Shown: positions 13,677 through 22,324, counted from the first letter of the stretch. The stretch is 28,942 bases of DNA from Thiopontia sp964647745 (GCA_964647745.1 CAZYJG010000010.1:1-28942), one strand, 5' to 3'. Made by a program: numbers and translations. The notes: generated from the letters alone by a model not told the origin.

Positions 13677-16400
13677 ATGGACCAGACCCCACAACCCGCT
13701 CAATCCAGTGCTGCCGGGGGCCACCCGCTGATTCTGGTGGATGGCTCCTCCTACCTCTTCAGGGCCTTCCATGCGATGCCGTCACTGACCAGCCCGCAGG
13801 GGCAGCCGACGGGTGCGGTCTATGGTGTGGTCAACATGCTCAGGAGCCTGCTGCGAGAGTACCAGCCCAGACAGCTGGTGATGGTCTTCGACGCCAAGGG
13901 GAAGAGCTTTCGCAATGAGCTCTATCCGCAGTACAAGGCCAACCGCCCCCCGATGCCGGATGAACTGCGCAGCCAGATTGAACCCCTGCATGCCGTGATC
14001 GAGGCGATGGGAATCCCGATGGTGATACACCAGGGGGTGGAGGCGGATGACGTGATCGGAACGCTGACCCGTCGGGCAGAGTCCGAGAGCACCCCGGTAC
14101 TGATCTCAACCGGGGACAAGGATATGGCCCAGCTGGTGGGGCCGGAGGTGACGCTGATCAATACCATGACCGGAATCACCATGGATCCGGCCGGGGTGGT
14201 GGAGAAGTTTGGGGTGCGTCCGGAGCAGATCATCGACTTTCTCGCACTGGTGGGAGACAGCTCGGACAACGTACCGGGTGTCCCCAGGGTGGGGGAGAAG
14301 ACGGCGGCCAAGTGGCTGGCGCAATTTGGCTCCCTGGAGGAGATCATCGCCCACTCCGGGGAGGTGGGGGGCAAGGTCGGGGAGAACCTCCGTTCCGTGC
14401 TGGATCAGCTCCCGCTCTCGCAGGAGCTGGTCACCATTCGCTGTGACCTCGATCTGGGGGTCGGGCTGCCGGACCTTCAGTTTCGGGATGCCGACCCCGA
14501 CACCCTGACAACGCTCTATCGGGAGTTGGGCTTCAACCGCTGGCTCTCTGAGCTGCTGGAGGATGAGACGCAACAGCAGCAGAAGGGGGAGCCGCTGCAG
14601 GTTGAGACCATCCACACCGAGCAGCAGCTGCAGGGCTGGCTGCAGCGACTGCAGCAGGCGGAGCTCTTTGCCATCGATACCGAGACTACCAGCCTGCGCG
14701 CGATGGAGGCGGAGCTGGTGGGGATCTCCGTTGCGCTGGAGGCGGGTAGTGCCGCCTATCTGCCGCTGGCCCACCAGGATCTGGAGGCGCCACCACAGCT
14801 TGATCAGGGCTGGGCCCTGGAGCAGTTGCGCCCACTGCTGGAGGATCCACAGCATCTCAAGGTGGGGCAGAACCTGAAATATGATGCCACGATCCTTGCC
14901 AACCACGGGATTGCGCTACAGGGCATTGCCTTCGACACCATGCTGGAATCCTACGTGATCGACAGCAGCGCAACACGACACGACATGGACTCACTGGCGC
15001 TCAAGTACCTGGGGCAGAAAACCATCAGCTATGAGGAGGTTGCCGGCAAGGGGAAAAAACAGCTCCGCTTTGACCAGGTCCCGATTGACCAGGCGGCCCC
15101 CTATGCGGGGGAGGATGCCGAGGTCACCCTGAGGCTGCATCAGGCCCTCTGGCCCAAACTGCAGGAGGTCCCGGAGCGGGAGCAGCTGTTTCGCGAGATC
15201 GAGATGCCCCTGCTGGAGGTGCTTGCCCGCATGGAGCGTAACGGGGTTGCCGTTGATACCGGGATGCTGCAGCAGCAGAGTACAGAGCTGGCAGCACATA
15301 TTGAGAAGATCGAGAGGGAGGCCTTCGAGGAGGCGGGCAGCGAGTTCAACCTCTCCTCGCCCAAGCAGATCCAGGCGATCCTCTACGAGGATAAGGGGCT
15401 CCCGGTTCTGAAAAAGACACCCAAGGGGCAGCCCTCCACTGCAGAGGGGGTGCTTCAGGAGCTGGCGCAGGACTACCGGCTGCCACAGCTGATTCTGCAG
15501 TACCGCAGCATGAGCAAGCTCAAGTCGACCTATACCGACCGCCTGCCGGAGCAGATCAATCCGCAGAGCGGACGAATCCACACCTCCTACCACCAGGCGG
15601 TTGCAGTAACGGGGCGACTCTCCTCATCTGATCCAAACCTGCAGAACATCCCGATCCGGACAGCGGAGGGGCGGCGCATCCGCAGGGCCTTCATCGCAGG
15701 GGAGGGAAACCGCCTGGTGGCGGCAGACTACTCGCAGATCGAGCTGCGGATCATGGCCCACCTCTCGGCAGACCAGAGTCTGCTTGAGGCCTTCCATCAG
15801 GGGCAGGACATCCACCGTGCCACTGCGGCCGAGGTGTTTGCGGTCGACCCGGAGCAGGTAACCAGTGAGCAGCGGCGCAGCGCCAAGGCGATCAACTTCG
15901 GGCTGATCTACGGAATGTCCGCATTTGGGTTGGCCAAACAGCTGGGAATCAGCCGCGGCGCGGCACAGCACTATGTGGAGCTCTATTTTGAGCGCTATCC
16001 CGGGGTGAAGCAGTACATGGAGCGGACCCAGCAGCAGGCGCGGGAGCAGGGGTATGTGGAGACCCTGTTTGGGCGCAGGCTCTACCTGCCCGAGATCAAC
16101 TCAAGAAACGGGCAGCGGCGCCAGTACGCGGAGCGAACTGCAATCAATGCCCCAATGCAGGGGACCGCAGCAGACATCATCAAGCGTGCAATGATTGCCG
16201 TGGACCGGGCCCTGCTCGAGGGTGACTATGGGGCAATGATGATCATGCAGGTGCATGATGAACTGGTATTTGAGGTCAGGGAGGACCGCCTCGATCCACT
16301 GGTTGCACTGGTGCGTGAGAAGATGGAGTCGGCCGCCCAGCTCGATGTCCCACTGATTGTGGATGTCGGCAGTGGGGACAACTGGGATGATGCCCATTAG
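13677..16400 (+). CDS. polA: DNA polymerase I
   Basis: This 907-aa polymerase fills gaps in repair and removes RNA primers. The 5'-3' exonuclease domain opens with LILVDGSSYLFRAFHAMPSL and contains VFDAKGKSFRNELYPQYKANR and GDKDMAQLV. The 3'-5' proofreading domain is intact, with FAIDTETTSL carrying the metal-binding Asp and Glu. The polymerase domain carries LVAADYSQIELRIMAHLS (motif A), RRSAKAINFGLIYGMS (the O-helix Lys/Tyr) and QVHDELVFE (motif C). I chose the ATG at 13677 because the family begins just after it; the longer frame to 13593 has no support. The ribosome site is weak. A strong terminator follows at 16532. Confidence 0.97.
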   Translation: MDQTPQPAQSSAAGGHPLILVDGSSYLFRAFHAMPSLTSPQGQPTGAVYGVVNMLRSLLREYQPRQLVMVFDAKGKSFRNELYPQYKANRPPMPDELRSQIEPLHAVIEAMGIPMVIHQGVEADDVIGTLTRRAESESTPVLISTGDKDMAQLVGPEVTLINTMTGITMDPAGVVEKFGVRPEQIIDFLALVGDSSDNVPGVPRVGEKTAAKWLAQFGSLEEIIAHSGEVGGKVGENLRSVLDQLPLSQELVTIRCDLDLGVGLPDLQFRDADPDTLTTLYRELGFNRWLSELLEDETQQQQKGEPLQVETIHTEQQLQGWLQRLQQAELFAIDTETTSLRAMEAELVGISVALEAGSAAYLPLAHQDLEAPPQLDQGWALEQLRPLLEDPQHLKVGQNLKYDATILANHGIALQGIAFDTMLESYVIDSSATRHDMDSLALKYLGQKTISYEEVAGKGKKQLRFDQVPIDQAAPYAGEDAEVTLRLHQALWPKLQEVPEREQLFREIEMPLLEVLARMERNGVAVDTGMLQQQSTELAAHIEKIEREAFEEAGSEFNLSSPKQIQAILYEDKGLPVLKKTPKGQPSTAEGVLQELAQDYRLPQLILQYRSMSKLKSTYTDRLPEQINPQSGRIHTSYHQAVAVTGRLSSSDPNLQNIPIRTAEGRRIRRAFIAGEGNRLVAADYSQIELRIMAHLSADQSLLEAFHQGQDIHRATAAEVFAVDPEQVTSEQRRSAKAINFGLIYGMSAFGLAKQLGISRGAAQHYVELYFERYPGVKQYMERTQQQAREQGYVETLFGRRLYLPEINSRNGQRRQYAERTAINAPMQGTAADIIKRAMIAVDRALLEGDYGAMMIMQVHDELVFEVREDRLDPLVALVREKMESAAQLDVPLIVDVGSGDNWDDAH

Positions 16401-16531
16401 AATTAATCGTTGAACTTCTCTCCAGAGCCGCTGTCACACGATATAACTGCCACAATCATGGCGTCCGGCCTCCCTTCCCAACGATCAATAATGGGGTTTG
16501 GGCCACAGGCGCAGGGTCGTGATCAAGCGGT

Positions 16532-16572
16532 GCCCCGTCCGGTCTTCCTCCCTTCCCGGGCGGGGCTTTTTT
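16532..16572 (+). terminator. Rho-independent terminator after polA
   Basis: GCCCCGTCCGG (16532-16542) pairs with CCGGGCGGGGC (16556-16566), 11 bp with one G-U pair, then six T and CTT. The 130 nt between the polA stop and this hairpin show nothing else. Confidence 0.85.
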
Positions 16573-16700
16573 CTTCTGATTACAGGCAGATACTGCCCCG
16601 GCCCTCTCTTCAAAAACGAAAAGAATTTGTCTTCCTGTATTCAATACACTACAGTCTGAATTAGTATATGCCGCACTCAGGAAAGAGATAGGAGCTCCAG

Positions 16701-16934
16701 ATGACTCATTCAAACCTGCATCCTCAATTCGTACTGGATGAGAGTGGCCAGAAGAGTGCTGTCATTCTGCCGATGTCAGAATATGAATCCCTGATGGAGG
16801 ATATTGAGGATCTTGCTGCGGTTGCTGAAAGACGGGAAGAGCCAACCATCACTCATGAGGAGCTGCTTGAAAATCTGAGGCAGGATGGCCTCATACTAGC
16901 ATCCACTGGAAGTCCTCAGCAAAAAAAGAGCTGA
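16701..16934 (+). CDS. Phd/RelB-type antitoxin, partner of a dead toxin
   Basis: This 77-aa protein resembles antitoxins of RelE-type systems: QFVLDESGQKSAVILPMSEYESLMEDIEDL is the N-terminal DNA-binding/dimerising part, and the acidic ERREEPTITHEELLENLRQDG is the toxin-wrapping tail. TAGGAGCT precedes the ATG at a good distance. The frame runs 50 nt into the decayed toxin gene that follows. The last 12 residues (ASTGSPQQKKS) look like out-of-frame toxin sequence, so the original stop may have been lost or the overlap was always long. With no functional toxin it is an orphan antitoxin. Confidence 0.8.
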   Translation: MTHSNLHPQFVLDESGQKSAVILPMSEYESLMEDIEDLAAVAERREEPTITHEELLENLRQDGLILASTGSPQQKKS

Positions 16935-17146
16935 AGCGCATCGACCGTCAAATGATTCCATGAATCATCAAGGCGGTTGAATCACTCGCCAACAATCCCC
17001 ACCCTGCTGGTAGCAAAAAGTTACAAGGCGCTGAGCAGCTATGGCGTATTCGTAGCGGCGACTACCGTGTAATCTATTCTGTGAATGGTGGCCAGCTCTG
17101 CATTGAGGTCATCAAGATCGGACATCGCCAGTCCCTCTATCGCTGA
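16885..17146 (+). pseudogene. Decayed RelE-type toxin
   Basis: ATGGCCTCATAC starts a typical RelE toxin (MASY). One extra base at about 16897 then shifts the frame, and from 16898 the toxin continues as SIHWKSSAKKELKRIDRQMIP. A TGA at 16961-16963, most simply a CGA to TGA change, is a second lesion. After it the frame runs on cleanly through SLANNPHPAGSKKLQGAEQ and WRIRSGDYRVIYSVNGG to IEVIKIGHRQSLYR and a stop at 17144-17146. WRIRSGDYRVIY is the conserved core of RelE mRNA interferases. Two separate inactivating changes make translation of active toxin very unlikely. The end abuts the engB stop on the other strand. Confidence 0.88.
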
Positions 17147-17776
17147 TTACTGCTCTATACTCTCTGACACCGCCCCTTCCACAGGCTCCGACTCCAGCCA
17201 CCCCGAAATGGTGCTGCGGGCCTCATCAACCCCGACCCCCTTGGTTGCCGAAAAGATCTGCGCAGTCGCCCCGGGGAACTCCTCGGAGAGCTGTTTGCGA
17301 ACCTTGTGCAGCACATTCATTGCTGCCCCCCGCTTCAGCTTGTCCGCCTTGGTGAGCAGGATATGGAGCGGCAGACCGGTCCAGCGGCTCCACTCCACCA
17401 TCTGGCGATCATTCTCGGTCATCGGGTGGCGGATATCCATCAGCACAATCACCCCGCGCAGGGCAGAGCGCTCCCGCAGATACTCCGCAAGATCACGCTC
17501 CCACTGCTGGCGCACCTTGAGTGGCACCTTGGCGTAGCCATAACCGGGCAGATCCACCAGATAGTGGCCCTGGTCCAGGGCAAAGAAGTTGATCAGCTGG
17601 GTGCGCCCCGGGGTCTTGCTGGTTCTGGCCAGACCCCTGATCCCGGTCAGGCGGTTAAGTGCACTCGATTTTCCGGCGTTGGAGCGCCCGGCAAAGGCCA
17701 CCTCGGCCACACTCTCCTGCGGGCAGCGGGAGAGGTTTGGGGCGCTGGTGGTAAAGGTGGCCTGATTGAGATTCAT
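17147..17776 (-). CDS. engB: Ribosome-biogenesis GTPase EngB (YsxC/YihA)
   Basis: This 209-aa essential GTPase takes part in late assembly of the 50S subunit. G1 is AFAGRSNAGKSS near residue 30, G2 TSKTPGRTQ, G3 VDLPGYGYA, G4 LLTKADKL and G5 IFSATKGVG, in order. I chose the ATG at 17776 because the family begins with NLNQATFTTSAPNLSRCP; the longer upstream frame runs through the cytochrome promoter and has no homology. There is no ribosome site, but TATAAT lies 6 nt before the ATG, which could produce a leaderless mRNA. It converges with, and directly abuts, the decayed toxin. Confidence 0.95.
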   Translation of the reverse strand: MNLNQATFTTSAPNLSRCPQESVAEVAFAGRSNAGKSSALNRLTGIRGLARTSKTPGRTQLINFFALDQGHYLVDLPGYGYAKVPLKVRQQWERDLAEYLRERSALRGVIVLMDIRHPMTENDRQMVEWSRWTGLPLHILLTKADKLKRGAAMNVLHKVRKQLSEEFPGATAQIFSATKGVGVDEARSTISGWLESEPVEGAVSESIEQ

Positions 17777-17831
17777 GACGAAATTATACCCGCAGGGGGG
17801 TGGCGCAGTGGACGGCAGAGGCGAGAATAGT

Positions 17832-17859
17832 TTGAAGTTGGTGCTTTTGCGAATATAAT
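17832..17859 (+). promoter_or_regulatory. Promoter of the triheme cytochrome gene
   Basis: TTGAAG (17832-17837), a 16-nt spacer and a perfect TATAAT (17854-17859) lie 137 nt before the cytochrome start, giving a leader of about 130 nt. Confidence 0.55.
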
Positions 17860-17996
17860 TGCGAATTCTGTGTGGATTTGTGCGGATATTCAGGTGGCTG
17901 GAGCAGCTGTTTTCAGTGGCTCTGGTGGATCTGGTTCTGTGTTGGGTTTGGTAACTACAGGCAGTGCCTGTTGAAAATATTAGAAGGAAAGAATCG

Positions 17997-19034
17997 ATGA
18001 AGAAGGCCGTTTGGACGCAAACTTGGATTGCAGCTGCACTGCTTGCGGTGACAGGAACTGCAATGGCAGCTGGTGATGTTGAGGCCGGCAAGGCGAAGGC
18101 CGCCATCTGTGGCGCATGTCACGGAGCGACTGGCCAGGGCAACCCTGCCTTCCCCGACCCGATGAACCCAGGATCCATGAAGGCACTGCCTGCGCTGGCG
18201 GGACAGAATGCCGGCTACCTTGCCAAGCAGCTGCAGGACTTCAAGTCCGGTGCCCGCAAGGATGCCCTGATGAGTGGAACGGCAATGGGGCTGAGCGATG
18301 CCGATATTGCCAATCTCTCTGCCTACTACGCATCAGTGGCTGGTGCCGAAGCGGTGGCCGCGGATGCCGCTCTTGTAGCCAAGGGCAAGAGCCTCTACCA
18401 GGGTGGAGACATGGCGCGTAGTGTGACCGCCTGCATGGCCTGTCACGGCCCGGATGCAGCCGGCAATGATCTGGCAAGGTGGCCAGGGCTGACTGGTCAG
18501 CTCAGCGCCTACACAGCGGCACAGCTGGTAGCCTTCCGCTCCGGCAGCCGTTACAACGATCCAAACCGCATGATGCAGGATGTTGCGGCGCGTCTGACCG
18601 ACAAGGATATTGAGGCGGTGACAGCCTACCTGCAGTCCATGGGTGGAGCGGCAGCAGCACCAGCGCCAGCCCCTGTTGCAGAGGCACCTGCAGCGCCTGC
18701 CCCTGCACCAGCCGCCGAGGCTGCACCTGCCGAGACAGCAGCGGCTCCGGCAGCAGCGCCAGCACCATCAGCTGGTTCCGCAGATGGCGAGGGAATGTTC
18801 ATGGCAAGCTGTAACTCCTGCCACAACATTGCAATGGCAGCAGCACTCGGTGCCCCGGGTGTTGGTGACAAGGCCGCCTGGAAGGATCGTATCGCCAAGG
18901 GGATGGATACACTCTATGCAACAGCGATCAACGGCTCCGCCACAAACCCTGTGATGGCCCCACGCGGTGGCAGCGCACTGAGTGATGATGAGCTGAAGGC
19001 AGTTGTGGACTACATGGTGGCCAAGTCTCAGTAA
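17997..19034 (+). CDS. Triheme c-type cytochrome (c4-like plus c5-like)
   Basis: This 345-aa periplasmic electron carrier begins with a signal peptide ending near AMA (residue 24). Three haem sites follow: CGACH (38-42), CMACH (146-150) and CNSCH (272-276). The first two domains, each with a distal Met region, match the diheme cytochrome c4 layout. A linker of about 45 residues, almost only Ala, Pro and Glu (about 217-262), joins a third domain resembling monoheme cytochrome c5. Such c4/c5 proteins shuttle electrons to terminal oxidases. The start at 17997 has AAGGAAAG upstream; an 11-codon longer frame lacks a signal-peptide start. The engB-cytochrome-dsbA neighbourhood is known from Pseudomonas, where separate cytochrome genes occur. 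Confidence 0.9.
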   Translation: MKKAVWTQTWIAAALLAVTGTAMAAGDVEAGKAKAAICGACHGATGQGNPAFPDPMNPGSMKALPALAGQNAGYLAKQLQDFKSGARKDALMSGTAMGLSDADIANLSAYYASVAGAEAVAADAALVAKGKSLYQGGDMARSVTACMACHGPDAAGNDLARWPGLTGQLSAYTAAQLVAFRSGSRYNDPNRMMQDVAARLTDKDIEAVTAYLQSMGGAAAAPAPAPVAEAPAAPAPAPAAEAAPAETAAAPAAAPAPSAGSADGEGMFMASCNSCHNIAMAAALGAPGVGDKAAWKDRIAKGMDTLYATAINGSATNPVMAPRGGSALSDDELKAVVDYMVAKSQ

Positions 19035-19061
19035 CCACTATTGTTGAGAGAGAACTCTCTG

Positions 19062-19094
19062 AAAAAGGGCCGCAGATTCTGCGGCCCTTTTTTT
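19062..19094 (+). terminator. Rho-independent terminator after the cytochrome
   Basis: A perfect 9-bp GC stem GGGCCGCAG/CTGCGGCCC (19067-19075 and 19079-19087) has five A before it and seven T after it. Confidence 0.9.
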
Positions 19095-19171
19095 GTGGGC
19101 AGAACGGGAACCCGTTATTATTCACTCTCTCTAATCGGATACATAACAACAGTAAAACTGAGGGTGGAGCA

Positions 19172-19816
19172 ATGAAGAGTCGATGGATCTCATGGATGGT
19201 GGTGGTTGCGATGGGCGTAATGCCGCTGATGGCCACAGCCGAGGATTACATGGAGGGGGTGGAGTACACCCGGATCAGCAAACCACTGCGTACGGTTGTC
19301 AAGCCGGGGACAGTCGAGGTGCGGGAGTACTTCTGGTATGGCTGTCCCCACTGTTTCCGCCTTGAGCCCTCTGTACAGCGCTGGCTTGCCTCCAACCCTG
19401 CGAATGTAAACTTCCAGATGCAGCCCGCCATCCTCGGGGAGAGTTGGGCCCCGGCAGCCCAGGCATTCTATACCGCAGCACTGCTGGGTGTACTGGACAA
19501 GATCCATCCGGCACTGTTCGAGGCGGTCCACCTGGAGGGGCAGAAGAGTCTGGTCAGGGACGATCTGGCGCTGGAGCTCTTTTTCGAGCAGCATGGGGTC
19601 AATCCGGAGCAGTTCCGCAAGACATGGAACTCATTCAGTGTGCAGTCCAGGGTCAAGCAGGCAGTACGCATGACACGCAGATCGGGGATCAAGGGTGTTC
19701 CCGCAGTGGTCGTGAATGGCAAGTTTGTGACCGACCCCGGGATGGCCGGTGGCGTTCAGGAGATGTTCCGGGTGGTTGAGTATCTGGTAGCGCAGGAGAT
19801 GGCTGCGGCTCAGTGA
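19172..19816 (+). CDS. dsbA: Thiol:disulfide interchange protein DsbA
   Basis: This 214-aa periplasmic oxidase introduces disulfides into exported proteins. The signal peptide is MKSRWISWMVVVAMGVMPLMATA. The active site FWYGCPHCFRLEP has the CPHC of DsbA, and the cis-proline loop reads IKGVPAVVVNGKF. The helical insertion lies between. The gene overlaps birA by 4 nt (GTGA). A c-type cytochrome, whose haem cysteines pass through the Dsb system, is its upstream neighbour. Confidence 0.95.
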   Translation: MKSRWISWMVVVAMGVMPLMATAEDYMEGVEYTRISKPLRTVVKPGTVEVREYFWYGCPHCFRLEPSVQRWLASNPANVNFQMQPAILGESWAPAAQAFYTAALLGVLDKIHPALFEAVHLEGQKSLVRDDLALELFFEQHGVNPEQFRKTWNSFSVQSRVKQAVRMTRRSGIKGVPAVVVNGKFVTDPGMAGGVQEMFRVVEYLVAQEMAAAQ

Positions 19817-20796
19817 TCACCCCGATCCAGCAGAAGCTGCTGCGTCAGCTCTCTGATGGTGCAGTACACAGCGGCACCGCACTGGGGGAGGTGGTGGGGA
19901 TCAGCAGGGCGGCGGTCTGGAAGCAGATCCAGTCACTGCACGCCGCAGGAGTTGCGATCCTCCCTGAGGCGCGTCAGGGGTATCGACTCCCACTCCCCAT
20001 CCACTTTCTTGATCGCCAGAGGATCGAAGAGGCGCTCGCCCCCGACATCGGGGGGCAGCTGGCGGGTATTCAGACACTCTGGGATTGTGACTCCACCAAC
20101 AGCGAGCTGATGCGCCAGCACCACAGTGGCGCCCGCCCCGGCACCGCTCTCCTTGCCGAACATCAATCTGCAGGCCGTGGGCGGCGCGGCAGGGAGTGGA
20201 TCTCCCCATTTGGCGGCAGCCTCTACCTCTCACTGCTGTGGCGTTTCCCATCCGGCCCCATGGCCCTGAGCGGGCTGGCCATCGCGGTCGGCATTGCAGC
20301 AGCAGAGGCACTGATGGAGCTGGGGGTTGAGGGGGTCGAGCTGAAGTGGCCCAACGACATCCACCTGCAGGGGGGCAAGCTGGGCGGGGTACTGATTGAC
20401 CTGGAGGGAGAGACGGAGGGGCCCACCCATGTGGTGATCGGCATCGGGATCAATGTGGAGATCCCGGAGCAGGAGGGGCAGCGCATTGGACAGCCCTGGA
20501 GCTCGCTCTCACAACAGCTGGGTGCTGCGCCGTCCCGCAACCGTCTTGCCGCCCTGCTGCTGAACCGGCTGATCCCCCTGCTGAACCGTTTTGAGCAGCA
20601 GGGGCTGGAGCCACTGCTGCCGCAGTGGGAGCCCCTCGACCTGGTGAAAGATCGCAAGGTGGTGCTGCAGCTGGAGGGAAAAACCATCACCGGAACAGCG
20701 CGGGGCATTGATCGAACGGGGGCGCTGCAGCTGGAGCACAGCGGGGTGGTCCGCCCCTATTTCAGTGGCGACCTCTCGCTGCGTCTGCACTCATGA
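19813..20796 (+). CDS. birA: Biotin-protein ligase and biotin-operon repressor BirA
   Basis: This 327-aa bifunctional protein has an N-terminal winged helix (LRQLSDGAVHSGTALGEVVGISRAAVWKQIQSL, residues about 9-42), the ligase domain with GRGRRGREWISPFGGSLYLS near residue 120, and the biotin-binding KWPNDIHLQGGKLGGVLI. A C-terminal SH3-like domain ends the protein. It attaches biotin to acetyl-CoA carboxylase and, with the winged helix, can repress biotin genes. It starts with GTG overlapping the dsbA stop and ends with an ATGA overlap with coaX, so dsbA-birA-coaX is translationally coupled. Confidence 0.95.
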   Translation: MITPIQQKLLRQLSDGAVHSGTALGEVVGISRAAVWKQIQSLHAAGVAILPEARQGYRLPLPIHFLDRQRIEEALAPDIGGQLAGIQTLWDCDSTNSELMRQHHSGARPGTALLAEHQSAGRGRRGREWISPFGGSLYLSLLWRFPSGPMALSGLAIAVGIAAAEALMELGVEGVELKWPNDIHLQGGKLGGVLIDLEGETEGPTHVVIGIGINVEIPEQEGQRIGQPWSSLSQQLGAAPSRNRLAALLLNRLIPLLNRFEQQGLEPLLPQWEPLDLVKDRKVVLQLEGKTITGTARGIDRTGALQLEHSGVVRPYFSGDLSLRLHS

Positions 20797-21542
20797 CCGG
20801 GCGCCTGCTGATCGATGCCGGAAACAGCCGCCTCAAATGGGGTTGGGGAAGGGGGGGGCAGCTCACCTCGATGGAGTGGATCGAAAACCAGCGGATCGAT
20901 ACCGAATTACGGCAGCGCTGGGGACAGCTTCCCGCCCCGGACCAGATCTGGCTCGCCAACAGTGCCGGGGCGGGGCGCGAGGCGCAGATTCGACAGATTG
21001 CAGCGGAGCTCTGGGGGCTCCCCCTCCAGACAGTACGTTCAGCCAGCCACTTTGGTGCGCTGACCAACGGCTACCGCAGGGCCGACCAGCTGGGGGTGGA
21101 TCGCTGGCTGGGGATGGTCGCCGCATGGCAGAGGCTGCAGCGCCCATTCTGCCTGATCGACTGCGGTACAGCGGTCACGATCGACTGCGTTGACCACTCC
21201 GGGGCGCATCTGGGGGGGATGATATTTCCGGGGATTGGCGTTAGTTGGAAGGAGTTCGAGACAAAAGTGGCCCATTTAGAGCATGATCACGGAAAATCAA
21301 TGCAGCATCTCCCCGCAAGGAGTACCCGTGAGGGGCTGCAGGTTGGGGTGGATGGCTCCGTGGCCAATGTGGAGCGGGCAATAACCTCGATCCTGCAGCA
21401 CCATGGAGAGCTGCTCCTGCTCACGACTGGAGGGGGTGCAGCCGAGCTGGAGCAGGGCGCCCGCTACCCCTTCCAGAGGGTGGAGAATGCGGTACTTGAG
21501 GGGCTGCTGCTGGAGGCTCATGCAAAACGGGATGGAGCATAA
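20793..21542 (+). CDS. coaX: Type III pantothenate kinase
   Basis: This 249-aa kinase catalyses the first step of coenzyme A synthesis. ASKHA-fold motifs are visible: LLIDAGNSRLKWGW (phosphate 1, residues 5-18), LGVDRWLGMVAA, IDCGTAVTIDCV (phosphate 2) and HLGGMIFPG. Type III enzymes need a monovalent cation and are not feedback-inhibited by CoA. The ATGA overlap with birA and the usual birA-coaX pairing support the call. It ends the operon; no clear terminator follows before the next locus. Confidence 0.95.
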   Translation: MTGRLLIDAGNSRLKWGWGRGGQLTSMEWIENQRIDTELRQRWGQLPAPDQIWLANSAGAGREAQIRQIAAELWGLPLQTVRSASHFGALTNGYRRADQLGVDRWLGMVAAWQRLQRPFCLIDCGTAVTIDCVDHSGAHLGGMIFPGIGVSWKEFETKVAHLEHDHGKSMQHLPARSTREGLQVGVDGSVANVERAITSILQHHGELLLLTTGGGAAELEQGARYPFQRVENAVLEGLLLEAHAKRDGA

Positions 21543-21645
21543 GGATACGGGGGAGTTGGTGTAGGTAGTGGCGCACAAGTTATGAATATAGATGGAAAAT
21601 CGGTATATACTTGAAAGCGAAGGAGACAGACATAGAGGTATTATC

Positions 21646-21852
21646 ATGCAGATTCAGAGAGAATTTTCAGATCCCCGAATTGTGGACATGCTTACCACAA
21701 GAGATGAGGCATGGATTGTACATGCCCTGATGGAAGCGGATGAGATAGAGACTCTTAAAGAGCGAGTTACGGAGGCGGATGCACCGGATAGAGAGCCGGG
21801 CATTGATAGCAGAAAAGCGTTTTCGGTACTGAAAGAAAAATATGCGAGTTGA
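21646..21852 (+). CDS. Probable antitoxin upstream of a RelE/ParE toxin
   Basis: This 68-aa acidic protein (MQIQREFSDPRIVDMLTTRD, then helical ALMEADEIETLKERVTEAD) ends in DSRKAFSVLKEKYAS, a C-terminal pattern common in antitoxins of ParE/RelE pairs. I cannot name the family. The ATG at 21646 is preferred over the one at 21592 because TAGAGGT sits in front of it. The last 11 nt overlap the toxin start, the classical arrangement for coupled translation. An A+T-rich stretch at 21575-21610 is the likely promoter. Confidence 0.7.
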   Translation: MQIQREFSDPRIVDMLTTRDEAWIVHALMEADEIETLKERVTEADAPDREPGIDSRKAFSVLKEKYAS

Positions 21853-22144
21853 GTTTCGCCCAGGATCACTGCAAGATCTTGAGCGGATAGCAGACTGGTA
21901 TCAGAGTCAGGGAGGCGCTTCACTTACCCGTGAAATGGTTGATAGGATTGAGCATAAGGCGGCCCTGCTGGAAGACAACCCTTATATTGCGCCAGAATAC
22001 GAGTTGTTCCCTGGTGTGCGCCGCCTTGTTGTTGCAGAGGGGTTATTCCTCATCTTTTATCGTGTAAATCAGGTGGTTGAGATTCTTCATATTCGTAGAT
22101 CAGAACAGCAGGACTGGGTGCCAAAGGATGCCTCCCAGACATGA
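21842..22144 (+). CDS. RelE/ParE-family toxin
   Basis: This 100-aa protein has the RelE/ParE fold: MRVEFRPGSLQDLERIADWYQSQG at the N-terminus, a long helix TREMVDRIEHKAALLEDNP, and the C-terminal strands GVRRLVVAEGLFLIFYRVNQVVEILHIRRSEQQDW. The ILHIRR ending is typical of ParE. RelE members cut mRNA and ParE members poison gyrase; the sequence does not decide which. The frame is intact. Together with the preceding gene it forms a complete toxin-antitoxin unit between coaX and tRNA-Thr. Confidence 0.85.
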   Translation: MRVEFRPGSLQDLERIADWYQSQGGASLTREMVDRIEHKAALLEDNPYIAPEYELFPGVRRLVVAEGLFLIFYRVNQVVEILHIRRSEQQDWVPKDASQT

Positions 22145-22208
22145 GAGGCGAAACCATTCAGAGAGCAGTTGCCAACCCCATGGCACCGCTGTAAAATCCT
22201 CCGACCTT

Positions 22209-22284
22209 GCCGCTATAGCTCAGCTGGTAGAGCAACGCACTTGTAATGCGTAGGTCCTCAGTTCGACTCCGAGTGGCGGCACCA
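22209..22284 (+). tRNA. tRNA-Thr(TGT)
   Basis: This is a complete 76-nt tRNA: acceptor GCCGCTA/TGGCGGC, D-arm GCTC..GAGC, anticodon arm ACGCA-CTTGTAA-TGCGT with anticodon TGT, and encoded CCA at 22282-22284. The T-stem CTCAG/CCGAG contains an A-C mismatch (22260 with 22270), slightly unusual but tolerable. Confidence 0.97.
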
Positions 22285-22324
22285 TATAGACCAGCCTGGA
22301 ATTACCAGTATCAGGCTGAATCAA

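Noticed and set aside
17777..18106. Upstream extension of EngB by 110 residues
   Set aside because: It runs antisense through the cytochrome promoter and the start of that gene; homology starts only at 17776.
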